From positions 1-12,758 of the forward strand of contig JAWOJB010000033.1 of NCBI GenBank assembly GCA_046484325.1: a stretch of DNA of 12,758 nt. Reading direction: 5' to 3'. Below the pieces are notes generated by a model. The model had not been told where the DNA came from, did not search any database, and saw only the letters and a program-made list of their open reading frames with translations. This document shows positions 1-6,384 of the stretch, piece by piece (position 1 is the stretch's first letter; every line of letters begins with the position of its first letter). The DNA is from JAWOJB01 sp046484325 (GTDB taxonomy: Bacteria; Actinomycetota; Acidimicrobiia; Spongiisociales; ZC4RG35). Made by a program: the position numbers and the translations under genes.

Positions 1-353
1 TGGTTTCGACGCTGAGTGTCGAAGCGCCGGAAGCGAGCCGAGGTCTCCGGAGTCCTCGTTAAAGAGCCGGAACCAACCAACAAGTGCCGAAGACAACTTC
101 GCACTGGCTGCCTGAGTAACCCTCGGTAGCAGCCCGTCCGCCCGGTGGGCACCCGCCTCGCCGGTGTCGGGCGTCGCAATGCGGGATGCCGTCGCCGGGG
201 GCCGGGACCGGCGGCGAAAGACCAACTCCGGCTGGGGCGACGGGGTCATGTGCCATCGGCATCCCGTCCCCGAGAGCTCGCTGATGGCTGCGCTCGGAGA
301 TGCCGGCGCCAAGGGCTCAGCGGACCGGGGTTCGACTCCCCGCACCTCCACCG
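1..353 (+). ncRNA. ssrA: tmRNA (transfer-messenger RNA), 5' end missing
   Basis: tmRNA rescues stalled ribosomes: it acts as alanine tRNA, then as a short mRNA that adds a degradation tag. The window opens inside the 5' tRNA-like part (GGTTTCGACGCTGAGTGTCGAAG), so about 10 nt of the acceptor strand are missing. The tag frame is GCC at 86-88 to TGA at 113-115 and reads AEDNFALAA. I chose the resume codon by analogy with the mycobacterial tmRNA as I remember it, where AACCAAATAAGC precedes GCC; here AACCAACCAACAAGT does. The 3' end has the T arm GGGGTTCGACTCCCC at 327-341 and acceptor strand ending CACCTCCA at about 350. The next bases are CCG, so CCA is probably added after transcription. The ...ALAA tag is a ClpXP-type signal in known bacteria, and clpP and clpX are in this same window. 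Confidence 0.95.
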
Positions 354-370
354 TTGTACTGACGATTTCG

Positions 371-703
371 ATGCCTTCTCCGCTCCATCTCACACTCATT
401 TTCGGGTTCGCTCTGGCGCTCGCAGCCTGCGGCGACACCGACACGGCGTTGAGCCCCGAGGACCGGCTGCGTCTCGGGGAGACGATGTACGGAACGGCCT
501 GCGCCGCCTGCCACGGCGACGCCCTCGAAGGGACCCTGCTCGGTCCCCCGCTGGATGACCTCGACCGGTTCACCGACGAGGATCTCGCCCGGATCATCAC
601 CCGAGGCGTGGGAGACGGCTCCGACTGGCCGCCCATGCCGGGAACCAGGCTCCGACCCAACCAGGTCGACGCCGTGATCACCTGGGTGCGCACCCAGGGC
701 TGA
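371..703 (+). CDS. Small c-type cytochrome lipoprotein
   Basis: A 110-residue single-heme cytochrome c, probably a lipid-anchored electron carrier on the outer face of the membrane. The N-terminus is a short hydrophobic signal with lipobox L17-A-A-C20. The heme motif CAACH is at residues 44-48. A methionine in the PPMPG segment (M89) is the likely distal heme ligand, as in class I cytochromes c. The ATG at 371 was chosen because it places the signal peptide at the N-terminus; the frame stays open upstream, but only through tmRNA. It starts 18 nt after ssrA without a visible Shine-Dalgarno. TACTGA at 357-362 is a poor -10 candidate, so it may be leaderless or read from ssrA. Its redox partner is not in the window. 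No close family name can be assigned. Confidence 0.85.
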   Translation: MPSPLHLTLIFGFALALAACGDTDTALSPEDRLRLGETMYGTACAACHGDALEGTLLGPPLDDLDRFTDEDLARIITRGVGDGSDWPPMPGTRLRPNQVDAVITWVRTQG

Positions 704-732
704 GCGACGAGGTTGCCCGGTTCAGCGGGGGG

Positions 733-738
733 TACCGT
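733..738 (+). promoter_or_regulatory. Possible -10 box for the acyl-CoA dehydrogenase gene
   Basis: TACCGT fits the actinobacterial -10 pattern TAnnnT and would start transcription near 745, giving a leader of about 25 nt that includes the ribosome binding site. No convincing -35 is seen, so this is weak. Confidence 0.3.
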
Positions 739-769
739 ATCGACACTCGGGCGACGTGAAGGAGCCGAG

Positions 770-1915
770 GTGGCGCCGAGGAGCATCTACGAAACCGAGG
801 ACCTGGCGGCGATCCGCGCCCTGACCCGCCGGTTCGTCGAAGAGGAGGTCACCCCCAAGGCCGACCCGTGGGAGGAGGAGGGGGTGCCCCGCGAGGTGCT
901 GCGCCGGATGGGCGACATCGGCTTCTTCGGCCTGCGGGTACCCGAAGACCGGGGCGGGATCGGGATGGGCCCCCTCGCCTCGCTCGTGTTCGCAGAGGAG
1001 TTGGGCCGGTCGACCTTCGGCGGGTTCTCGGCCACGGCAATCGTCCACACCGACCTGGCCATGCCGTATCTCCTCAACTTCGGGGGCGAGCACCTGTGGG
1101 ACCGCTACCTGCCCGGCTCGCTCACCGGGGAGATCATCGGAGCGATCGGGGTGACCGAGCCCGACGCCGGCACGGACGTGGCAGGCATGCGGACCACCGC
1201 CACCCGCGACGGCGAGGGCTATCGGCTGAACGGTTCGAAGATGTATATCACCAACGGCATCAACGCCGACGTGGTGTATGTGGCGGCCAAGACCAACCCG
1301 ACGGCCAAGCCGTCGCGGGGCATCTCGATCTTCGCCATCGACCGGGGGACCGGCGGCTTCGGGGTGAGCCGGGCCCTCAAGAAGATGGGATGGCGGTCCT
1401 CCGACACCGCGCTCCTCACCTTCGACGACTGCTGGGTGCCCGAAGCTCAGCTGGTGGGTGACCTGGACAAGGGTTTCTACGCCATCATGGCCAACTTCCA
1501 GAACGAGCGCCTCGTCCTCGGTGGGATGGCGCTCGGCGAGTCGCAGAAGGCGATCGAGCTGACCATCGACTACGTGAAGAACCGTAGGGCATTTGGCGCC
1601 TCGCTCTGGACCAAGCAGCGAATCCGGCTGCGGCTCGCCGAGCTGCAGGCCAAGGTCGAGGCGGGCCGCCAGCTCACCTATCACGCCGGCTGGCTGATGG
1701 AACAGGGGGTCGACGCCACCAGGGAGGTGTCGATGGTCAAGGCCTTCGTCGGCGAGCTCGTCAACGAGGTGCTCTATGCCTGCACCCAGTTCCACGGGGG
1801 CATGGGGTTCATCCAGGAGACGGCGATCGAGCGGATGTACCGGGATGCCCGCATCCACTCGATCGGCGGCGGCGCCACCGAGGTGATGCTCGAGGAGATC
1901 GCCAAGCGGTCCTAG
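770..1915 (+). CDS. Acyl-CoA dehydrogenase
   Basis: A 381-residue FAD enzyme that makes the alpha,beta double bond in acyl-CoA, the first step of beta-oxidation or of a branched-chain/aromatic acid pathway, and passes electrons to ETF. The full three-domain ACAD fold is covered: helical N-domain with GFFGLRVPEDRGG (51-63), flavin-binding signature GVTEPDAGTD (127-136), and C-terminal helices with RRAFG and QFHGGMGF. GTG at 770 was chosen over a TTG at 713 because GGAG at 761-764 lies 5 nt before it and the length then fits the family. The usual C-terminal catalytic Glu (YEG motif) is replaced by glycine in IGGGATEV, so E246 in NFQNERL is the likely base, as in long-chain/isovaleryl-type enzymes. 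Substrate is unknown. The last four bases overlap the convergent DUF983 gene. Confidence 0.92.
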   Translation: MAPRSIYETEDLAAIRALTRRFVEEEVTPKADPWEEEGVPREVLRRMGDIGFFGLRVPEDRGGIGMGPLASLVFAEELGRSTFGGFSATAIVHTDLAMPYLLNFGGEHLWDRYLPGSLTGEIIGAIGVTEPDAGTDVAGMRTTATRDGEGYRLNGSKMYITNGINADVVYVAAKTNPTAKPSRGISIFAIDRGTGGFGVSRALKKMGWRSSDTALLTFDDCWVPEAQLVGDLDKGFYAIMANFQNERLVLGGMALGESQKAIELTIDYVKNRRAFGASLWTKQRIRLRLAELQAKVEAGRQLTYHAGWLMEQGVDATREVSMVKAFVGELVNEVLYACTQFHGGMGFIQETAIERMYRDARIHSIGGGATEVMLEEIAKRS

Positions 1916-2322
1916 GAGGGTGCCCGAGAGTCCGCCGCCTCGATCTCGGTCGGCTCGAGCGGATGCCACGAGAGCTCCATCGCCGCCCACAGCGTCTTCG
2001 CCCATGGATAGAACACCACCGGAACCACGGCGTTCACCGCGATCGTTCCCACCAGCAAACCGGTCCAGGGGACGTCGGGCCAGGTGAGAACCATGCCGCC
2101 CACGAACACCAGCAGGAAGGTGGCGAAGGTGACGGCGGTGTCGATGATCATCGCCCCGATCCAGTACCCCGGCTCCCGCTCGAATCGCAGGCCGCACCCG
2201 CGACAGACCTCGGCCATCACCAAGCCCCGCACCGCGCCCCCCGACCCGCAGCGCGGACAGCGGAGGGCGAGCGCCCTGCCGGCGAGCGTCACGAAACCGG
2301 CATCCGGATCGCGGGGTGGCAC
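1912..2322 (-). CDS. DUF983 family zinc-ribbon membrane protein
   Basis: A 136-residue protein with the DUF983 layout. An N-terminal zinc ribbon has CPRCG at 22-26 and CRGCG at 40-44, followed by the conserved GYWIGA segment. Two hydrophobic stretches (about 53-78 and 83-108) should be membrane helices, and a short polar tail follows. The function of this family is not established; members are common in alpha-proteobacteria and actinobacteria, sometimes near respiratory genes. The start is GTG at 2322, with no Shine-Dalgarno, and a -10-like TAGGCT 6 nt upstream suggests a leaderless mRNA. Its 3' end overlaps the acyl-CoA dehydrogenase stop by 4 nt, and its 5' end is only 39 bp from divergent pdxH. 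Confidence 0.85.
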   Translation of the reverse strand: MPPRDPDAGFVTLAGRALALRCPRCGSGGAVRGLVMAEVCRGCGLRFEREPGYWIGAMIIDTAVTFATFLLVFVGGMVLTWPDVPWTGLLVGTIAVNAVVPVVFYPWAKTLWAAMELSWHPLEPTEIEAADSRAPS

Positions 2323-2328
2323 CCCGGC

Positions 2329-2334
2329 AGCCTA
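2329..2334 (-). promoter_or_regulatory. -10 box for leaderless DUF983 gene
   Basis: On the minus strand TAGGCT (TAnnnT) is followed by 6 nt and then the GTG start at 2322, so transcription would begin at the start codon. Confidence 0.5.
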
Positions 2335-2348
2335 TCCCTCGGGCCCGG

Positions 2349-2354
2349 TATCGT
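2349..2354 (+). promoter_or_regulatory. -10 box for leaderless pdxH
   Basis: TATCGT (TAnnnT) is followed by 7 nt and then the GTG start of pdxH at 2362. No Shine-Dalgarno lies between, so the mRNA probably starts at or next to the GTG. It sits 15 bp from the opposing DUF983 -10 box. Confidence 0.5.
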
Positions 2355-2361
2355 CGCCGCC

Positions 2362-3006
2362 GTGCAAGACCCCCGTATCGCCGCCCTCCGGGCCGAGTAC
2401 GAGGCGGCCGGACTCGATGTCGCCCACGTCCATCCCGACCCGTTCGACCAGTTCGAGGTCTGGTTCGGCGACGCGATCGACGCTCGTCTCGACGAGCCCA
2501 ACGCCATGGTCCTGGCGACCGCCGATGGCGGCGGCCACCCGTCCGCCCGGGCGGTTCTGCTCAAGGGGTTCGATCGGCGGGGGTTCGCCTTCTACTCCAA
2601 CTTCGAGTCCCGCAAGGCGGCCGAGATAGCCGAGAATCCTTGGGTGGCGCTGGTCTTCCTGTGGCTGCCGCTCCACCGGCAGGTGCGGATCGAGGGTTCG
2701 ATCGAGCGGCTGGCCGAGGACGAGTCCGACGCCTACTTCGCCACTCGCCCTCTCGGGGCACGCCTCGGGGCCCACGTCTCGCCGCAGAGCCGGGTCATCC
2801 CCGACCGGGCGTGGCTCCACGAGCGCCTGGCCGACCTTGAGCGCCGGTTCGCCGACGGCTCGGTTCCCCGACCCGTCCATTGGGGTGGATACCGGGTCCG
2901 GCCGGCCCGCTTCGAGTTCTGGCAAGGTCAGCCCGACCGCCTCCACGACCGGCTCCAGTACCGGGAGGTCGGGGGCCGATGGCTCGTGGAGCGGCTCGCC
3001 CCGTGA
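2362..3006 (+). CDS. pdxH: Pyridoxamine 5'-phosphate oxidase
   Basis: A 214-residue FMN enzyme that oxidises pyridoxine or pyridoxamine 5'-phosphate to pyridoxal 5'-phosphate, the last step of vitamin B6 synthesis and salvage, in the cytoplasm. Family marks in order: DPFDQFEVWF near residue 26, the substrate/FMN segment SARAVLLKGF (61-70), YSNFESRKA (78-86), the QVRIEG segment, SPQSRVI, and the C-terminal EFWQGQPDRLHDR (185-197) ending in the typical RLAP. The length is normal. GTG at 2362 fits the family N-terminus; longer in-frame extensions would run through the antisense of the DUF983 gene. It is divergently arranged with DUF983 and 22 nt upstream of the metallo-hydrolase gene. Confidence 0.95.
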   Translation: MQDPRIAALRAEYEAAGLDVAHVHPDPFDQFEVWFGDAIDARLDEPNAMVLATADGGGHPSARAVLLKGFDRRGFAFYSNFESRKAAEIAENPWVALVFLWLPLHRQVRIEGSIERLAEDESDAYFATRPLGARLGAHVSPQSRVIPDRAWLHERLADLERRFADGSVPRPVHWGGYRVRPARFEFWQGQPDRLHDRLQYREVGGRWLVERLAP

Positions 3007-3014
3007 TCGGCAGT

Positions 3015-3020
3015 TAGCCT
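3015..3020 (+). promoter_or_regulatory. -10 box for the Rv1339-like hydrolase gene
   Basis: TAGCCT (TAnnnT) lies 8 nt before the GTG start at 3029, in the 22-nt gap after pdxH, with no Shine-Dalgarno. It may give a leaderless transcript that heads the hydrolase-rph-rdgB unit. Confidence 0.45.
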
Positions 3021-3028
3021 GCCGCCTC

Positions 3029-3778
3029 GTGCGCCTCACCGTCCTCGGCTCCAGCGGCTCGTACCCGGCAGCCGGCCGCCCCGGCTCCGGGTACCTCCTC
3101 GAGCAGCGGGGAACCCGGGTCTGGTGCGATGCCGGGCCCGGTACCTTCGACGCCCTTGCCCGGACCATCGACATCGACCTGGTCGACGCCATCGTCGTGT
3201 CCCACCGACACGCCGACCACTGTGCCGACCTGCTCGCCGCCCTTCACGCCTGGGCGTACCGACCGGAGCCCCGGCTCGGGGTGCCCCTGTACGCCCCGAT
3301 CTCGGTGTTCGAGGCGCTGGAGGCGTTCCTCGACGCCGACGCCGGTCACGACCTCCACCGGGTGTTCGACTTCCATCCCGTCGGAGACGGCAGCCGGGCG
3401 GACATCGGCGAGCTCGACGTCCGCTTCGTCATCACGGATCACTCGGTTCCGAATGTCGCCTCTCGATTCTCGGACGGCTCCCGGGTGTTCGCTTTCACGG
3501 GTGATACCGGGCCGGAGGGATCGTGGCACCCGATCGTCGAGGGCGCCCACCTGCTGCTGTGCGAGGCCACCTACCAGGAGTCCGACGAGGAGCCCGAGTA
3601 CCCCCACCACCTCACCGCCGCCGAGGCGGGGAGGATCGCCCGTGAGGGGGGTGTCCGCGAGCTCATGATCACCCACATCCCGCCAAACCTCGACCCCGAC
3701 CGCTCGGTCGGGGAGGCGGAGCGAACCTTCGACCGTCCGGTGGCGATCGCCGTCCCCGGTGCCAGCCACAAGGTGTAG
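3029..3778 (+). CDS. Metallo-beta-lactamase-fold hydrolase, Rv1339-like (possible cyclic-nucleotide phosphodiesterase)
   Basis: A 249-residue cytoplasmic metal hydrolase. The binuclear metal site is visible: H59-R-H61-A-D63-H64, then H138 in ITDHSVP, D159 in FAFTGDTG and a C-terminal histidine in MITHIPP. The segment HHLTAAEAGRIAREGGV is shared with the RNase Z-like/phosphodiesterase branch of the fold. The gene order hydrolase-rph-rdgB matches M. tuberculosis Rv1339-Rv1340-Rv1341. Rv1339 has been reported as an atypical class II cAMP phosphodiesterase, so cyclic-nucleotide breakdown is the favoured but unproven role; an RNA-processing function is the alternative. GTG at 3029 starts a typical beta strand (VRLTVLGSSGS). 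It ends 9 nt before rph. Confidence 0.85.
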   Translation: MRLTVLGSSGSYPAAGRPGSGYLLEQRGTRVWCDAGPGTFDALARTIDIDLVDAIVVSHRHADHCADLLAALHAWAYRPEPRLGVPLYAPISVFEALEAFLDADAGHDLHRVFDFHPVGDGSRADIGELDVRFVITDHSVPNVASRFSDGSRVFAFTGDTGPEGSWHPIVEGAHLLLCEATYQESDEEPEYPHHLTAAEAGRIAREGGVRELMITHIPPNLDPDRSVGEAERTFDRPVAIAVPGASHKV

Positions 3779-3787
3779 GGAGGACCC

Positions 3788-4495
3788 ATGCCCCGCGACC
3801 GCGCCCCCGACGAGCTCCGCTCCGTGCGTCTCCATTGCGGGTACACCGACGCCACCCCGGGCTCGGTCCTCATCGAGGTCGGACGGACCCGCGTGCTGTG
3901 CACCGCCTCCATCGACTCCGAGGTACCGCGATGGATGCGGAACTCGAACAAGGGCTGGGTGACCGCCGAGTACGGCATGCTCCCCGGGTCGTCCAACGAG
4001 CGAATCGGGAGGGACAACTACGCCAAGGGCAGGTCGCTCGAGATCTCGCGTCTCATCGGCCGGGCCTTGCGGTCGGTGGTGGACATGCCGGCGATGGGGG
4101 AGGGAATGGTTCGGGTCGACTGCGACGTCCTCCAGGCAGACGGCGGTACCCGCACCGCGGCGGTGACCGGCGCATGGGTGGCGATGTGGGACGCCTTCGA
4201 GTGGGGGGTGGCCAACGGGATGATCGCCCGAAATCCGATCATCGATCACGTAGCCGCCGTGTCGGTGGGGCTCGTCGGTGGCGAGGTGCTGCTCGATCTC
4301 GAGTACGAGGATGACGTCGCCGCCGATGTCGACATGAACGTCGTGATGTCGGGGAGGGGGCTGCTCGTCGAGGTGCAGGGCACCGCAGAAGCCGCCCCGT
4401 TCACCCGCGACGAGCTCGACCGGATGCTCGACCTCGCCGGGGCCGGCATCGCCGAGCTCGTCGACCTGCAGCGGCGGGCCACGGAGCCCGAATGA
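3788..4495 (+). CDS. rph: Ribonuclease PH
   Basis: A 235-residue phosphate-dependent 3'-5' exoribonuclease that trims tRNA precursors after the CCA end; it works as a hexamer. The sequence tracks the family closely: GSVLIEVGRTRVLCTAS (25-41), AEYGMLP (60-66), the phosphate-binding region RSLEISRLIGRALR (82-95), DVLQADGGTRTA (113-124), catalytic-region DLEYEDD, DMNVVM and EVQGTAE. The N-terminus reads RDRAPDELR, one residue shorter than the usual DGR..DQLR start, a small deviation. GGGAGG at 3778-3783 sets the ATG. It starts 9 nt after the hydrolase gene and overlaps rdgB by ATGA, so translational coupling is likely. CCA-less tRNA genes in the window fit a need for 3'-end processing. Confidence 0.97.
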   Translation: MPRDRAPDELRSVRLHCGYTDATPGSVLIEVGRTRVLCTASIDSEVPRWMRNSNKGWVTAEYGMLPGSSNERIGRDNYAKGRSLEISRLIGRALRSVVDMPAMGEGMVRVDCDVLQADGGTRTAAVTGAWVAMWDAFEWGVANGMIARNPIIDHVAAVSVGLVGGEVLLDLEYEDDVAADVDMNVVMSGRGLLVEVQGTAEAAPFTRDELDRMLDLAGAGIAELVDLQRRATEPE

Positions 4496-5079
4496 TGATC
4501 CCCCGCCTGGTGGTCGCCTCGCAGAACCCGGACAAGGTGCGCGAGGTCGAGGCGCTGCTCGCCCCGACCGGCCTGGCGGACGAGATCGTGCAGGGGCTCG
4601 ACTGGTCCGAGGTCGAGGAGACCGGTGAGACCCTGGAGGAGAACGCCCGGCTCAAGGCCGAGGCGGTCACCGAGGTCACCGGCCTCCCCGCTCTCGCCGA
4701 CGACACCGGCCTGGAGGTACCCGCCCTGGGTGGGGCTCCGGGCGTGCGGAGCTCTCGTTACGCCGGGTCCGAGGCCACCTACGCCGACAACGTCCGGAAG
4801 CTGCTGGTCGAGATGACGGGGGTGGAAGATCGGCGGGCCCGCTTTCGGACGGTCGTCGCCCTGGCGTTCCCCGACGGGGCTCTCATGCTGGCCGAGGGGA
4901 CGGTGGAGGGCGAGATCATCGCCGAGCCGCGGGGCAGCGGTGGGTTCGGCTACGACCCGGTGTTCGAGGTGGGCGGCCGGACGCTGGCGGAGATGACGCC
5001 GGAGGAGAAGAACCGCCTCAGCCACCGGGCCAGGGCGATCGAGAACCTGGTGGAGGCGCTCGGCGGGCCGTGGAGGTAG
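4492..5079 (+). CDS. rdgB: dITP/XTP pyrophosphatase (Ham1/RdgB family)
   Basis: A 195-residue house-cleaning enzyme that hydrolyses non-canonical purine nucleotides (dITP, ITP, XTP) to monophosphates, keeping them out of DNA and RNA. Motifs: nucleotide-binding SQNPDK (10-15), ETGETLEENARLKA (43-56), the metal/catalytic ADDTGLEV (69-76), PGVRSSRYAG, the base-recognition loop GSGGFGYDPVF, and EKNRLSHRARA near the end. Length is typical. The start is the first of two adjacent ATGs (4492 or 4495), overlapping the rph stop as ATGA. It is the last gene of the cluster and runs straight into the hairpin repeat array. Confidence 0.97.
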   Translation: MMIPRLVVASQNPDKVREVEALLAPTGLADEIVQGLDWSEVEETGETLEENARLKAEAVTEVTGLPALADDTGLEVPALGGAPGVRSSRYAGSEATYADNVRKLLVEMTGVEDRRARFRTVVALAFPDGALMLAEGTVEGEIIAEPRGSGGFGYDPVFEVGGRTLAEMTPEEKNRLSHRARAIENLVEALGGPWR

Positions 5080-5091
5080 GACCGCTCGAAG

Positions 5092-5757
5092 CTATGTCCC
5101 CCACGCGGTGGGGTAGGGGGGCCGCTTCTCCAAGTCCGGTCTCGGGCTTTCGACCCCCCTACCTCCCGGCTCGCGGGCGCTCGCCGGCAGGAACCTTCCC
5201 CCAGCCTGACGGCTGGGGGACAAACACCTCGGCTTTGTCCCCCACGCAGTGGGGGAAGGGGCCCCCGCGGCGTCAGCCGCGGGGTAGGGGGACCGCCTCA
5301 CCAACGTCGCTCGCTAGGGTTCGGCCCCCCTACCTCCCGGCTCGCGGGCGCTCGCCGGCAGGGACCTTCCCCCAGCCTGACGGCTGGGGGACAAACACCT
5401 CGGCTTTGTCCCCCACGCGGTGGGGTAGGGGCCCCCGCCGCCGGAGGCGGTGGGGTAGGGGGGCCGCCTCTCTGACGTCGCTCGCGAGAGTTCGACCCCC
5501 CTACCTCCCCGCTCGCTGACGCTCGCCGGCAGGAACCTTCCCCCAGCCTGACGGCTGGGGGACAAACACCTCGGCTTTGTCCCCCACGCAGTGGGGGAAG
5601 GGGCCCCCGCCGCCGGAGGCGGTGGGGTAGGGGGCCGGCTCTCTAGGTCTGCTGGCGGGCTTTCGTTCCCCCTACCTCCAGGCTCGCTGACGCTCGCCGG
5701 CAGGGACCTTCCCCCAGCCTGCGGCTGGGGGACAAACCGCGCACTGGGGTAGGGGGC
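5092..5757. repeat. Tandem array of 171-bp GC-rich hairpin repeats
   Basis: Three full units (5154-5324, 5325-5495, 5496-5666) of exactly 171 bp lie between a 5' partial (5092-5153) and a 3' partial (5667-5757). Each unit begins CCCCCTACCTCC. It then contains a 9-bp stem CCCCCAGCC/GGCTGGGGG, the arm pair GGGGGACAAA/TTTGTCCCCC, CCCCCAC/GTGGGGG, a CG-rich hairpin and GGGGTAGGGG, followed by a variable stretch of about 27 nt. The first 80 bp of units 1 and 2 differ at about one base. Reading frames stay open on both strands, but their products are Pro/Arg/Gly-rich and follow the palindromes, so I treat this as non-coding. It lies between convergent genes, a usual place for REP-like or termination elements. 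Confidence 0.9.
5208..5257. repeat. Nested, mutually exclusive hairpins in repeat unit 1 (also in units 2 and 3)
   Basis: Three stems share arms. CCCCCAGCC pairs with GGCTGGGGG around a TGAC loop. The same GGGGG run followed by ACAAA can instead pair with TTTGTCCCCC. That CCCCC run with AC can instead pair with GTGGGGG. Only alternating sets can form at once. The same layout recurs 171 and 342 bp downstream. Confidence 0.7.
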
Positions 5758-5777
5758 GTGAAGCGACCGCCGGGCGA

Positions 5778-6305
5778 CTACCGGCTCTTGAACTGGACGG
5801 CCACGCCGGCGGCCACCAGCCCGGCCAGGATGAGGCCGTACCAGCCCGGGGGGACCTCCCATTCCGCCGTGGCCACTCGCATCACCTGGGTGCCGCCCCA
5901 CAGCGCGGTGAGCCCGATGAAGGCCGGATCCAGCAGGAGGGCGGCAACGATCGCCCCGATCAGACCGACCCCCACGGCGACGATGAGTTGGGTGGTGTCT
6001 CCGGCATCACCGACGAGCTCGAGCCCGTTCACGATCGGGAGGGCGAACGTCGAGGCGAACAGGAAGCCGAGGATCGCCGCCCCGAACCTGGTGAGCGTTC
6101 GAGCGGCAAGTGCCAGGAGCAAGCCGAGCACGACGCCGATCCCGATCCGTACGGCATCGGACCAGTCGGCGGTGGCCGGGATGAGCTCGGGGAGGAGATA
6201 GCCCAGCAGGAATCCGGCGGCGGCCACGACCAGCCACAGCAGCCTGCGACCGGCGAAGAGGGCGAGGACGCCGGCCCCCAGGCCGATGAACGTGGTCACT
6301 TCCAT
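5778..6305 (-). CDS. Multi-pass membrane protein, DUF4203/TMEM198-like
   Basis: A 175-residue integral membrane protein of unknown function. Six or seven hydrophobic helices are visible (about residues 3-19, 22-40, 51-69, 73-92, 106-125, 127-141, 155-170), separated by very short loops. The repeated glycine-rich pattern (GAGVLALFAGRRLLWLVVAA, GFLFASTFALP, ALWGGTQ) resembles DUF4203/TMEM198-type proteins; that match is by pattern only. The ATG at 6305 was preferred over an upstream in-frame start at 6371 for two reasons: it begins directly with the first helix, and TACCCT stands 7 nt before it. It is convergent with rdgB across the repeat array and lies downstream of a terminator-like hairpin after the fasciclin gene. 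Confidence 0.75.
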   Translation of the reverse strand: MEVTTFIGLGAGVLALFAGRRLLWLVVAAAGFLLGYLLPELIPATADWSDAVRIGIGVVLGLLLALAARTLTRFGAAILGFLFASTFALPIVNGLELVGDAGDTTQLIVAVGVGLIGAIVAALLLDPAFIGLTALWGGTQVMRVATAEWEVPPGWYGLILAGLVAAGVAVQFKSR

Positions 6306-6312
6306 TGGGGGG

Positions 6313-6318
6313 AGGGTA
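6313..6318 (-). promoter_or_regulatory. -10 box for the DUF4203-like gene
   Basis: On the minus strand TACCCT (TAnnnT) is followed by 7 nt and the ATG at 6305, which suggests a leaderless transcript. The -35 region would overlap the hairpin at 6334-6363. Confidence 0.5.
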
Positions 6319-6333
6319 GATGGTTGGACGCGA

Positions 6334-6363
6334 GTGGGCGGGCCTCCGAAGAGGCCCGCCCAC
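6334..6363 (-). terminator. Perfect 13-bp hairpin after the fasciclin gene
   Basis: GTGGGCGGGCCTC and its exact complement flank a CGAA loop, 21 nt after the fasciclin stop codon. There is no U-tract, as is common for GC-rich actinobacterial terminators. Position and stability support a termination role. Confidence 0.7.
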
Positions 6364-6384
6364 CGTGGCACGTACTGGTTCAGG

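Noticed and set aside
164..370. N-terminal extension of the cytochrome c frame
   Set aside because: It would be translated from tmRNA sequence and would bury the signal peptide.
722..2197. 491-codon minus-strand open frame opposite the acyl-CoA dehydrogenase
   Set aside because: Antisense shadow; the plus-strand product is a clear ACAD.
5070..5519. Plus-strand open frame of 149 codons through the repeat array
   Set aside because: It follows the palindromes, is Pro/Arg/Gly-rich, has no ribosome binding site and mirrors an equally open frame on the other strand.
5092..5757. CRISPR array, integron attC array or insertion sequence
   Set aside because: The period of 171 bp with conserved 'spacers' excludes CRISPR, and there is no transposase, integrase or attC core site.
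5314..5901. Minus-strand open frame of 195 codons through the repeats
   Set aside because: It overlaps the real DUF4203-like gene in another frame and its sequence is a translation of the hairpin units.
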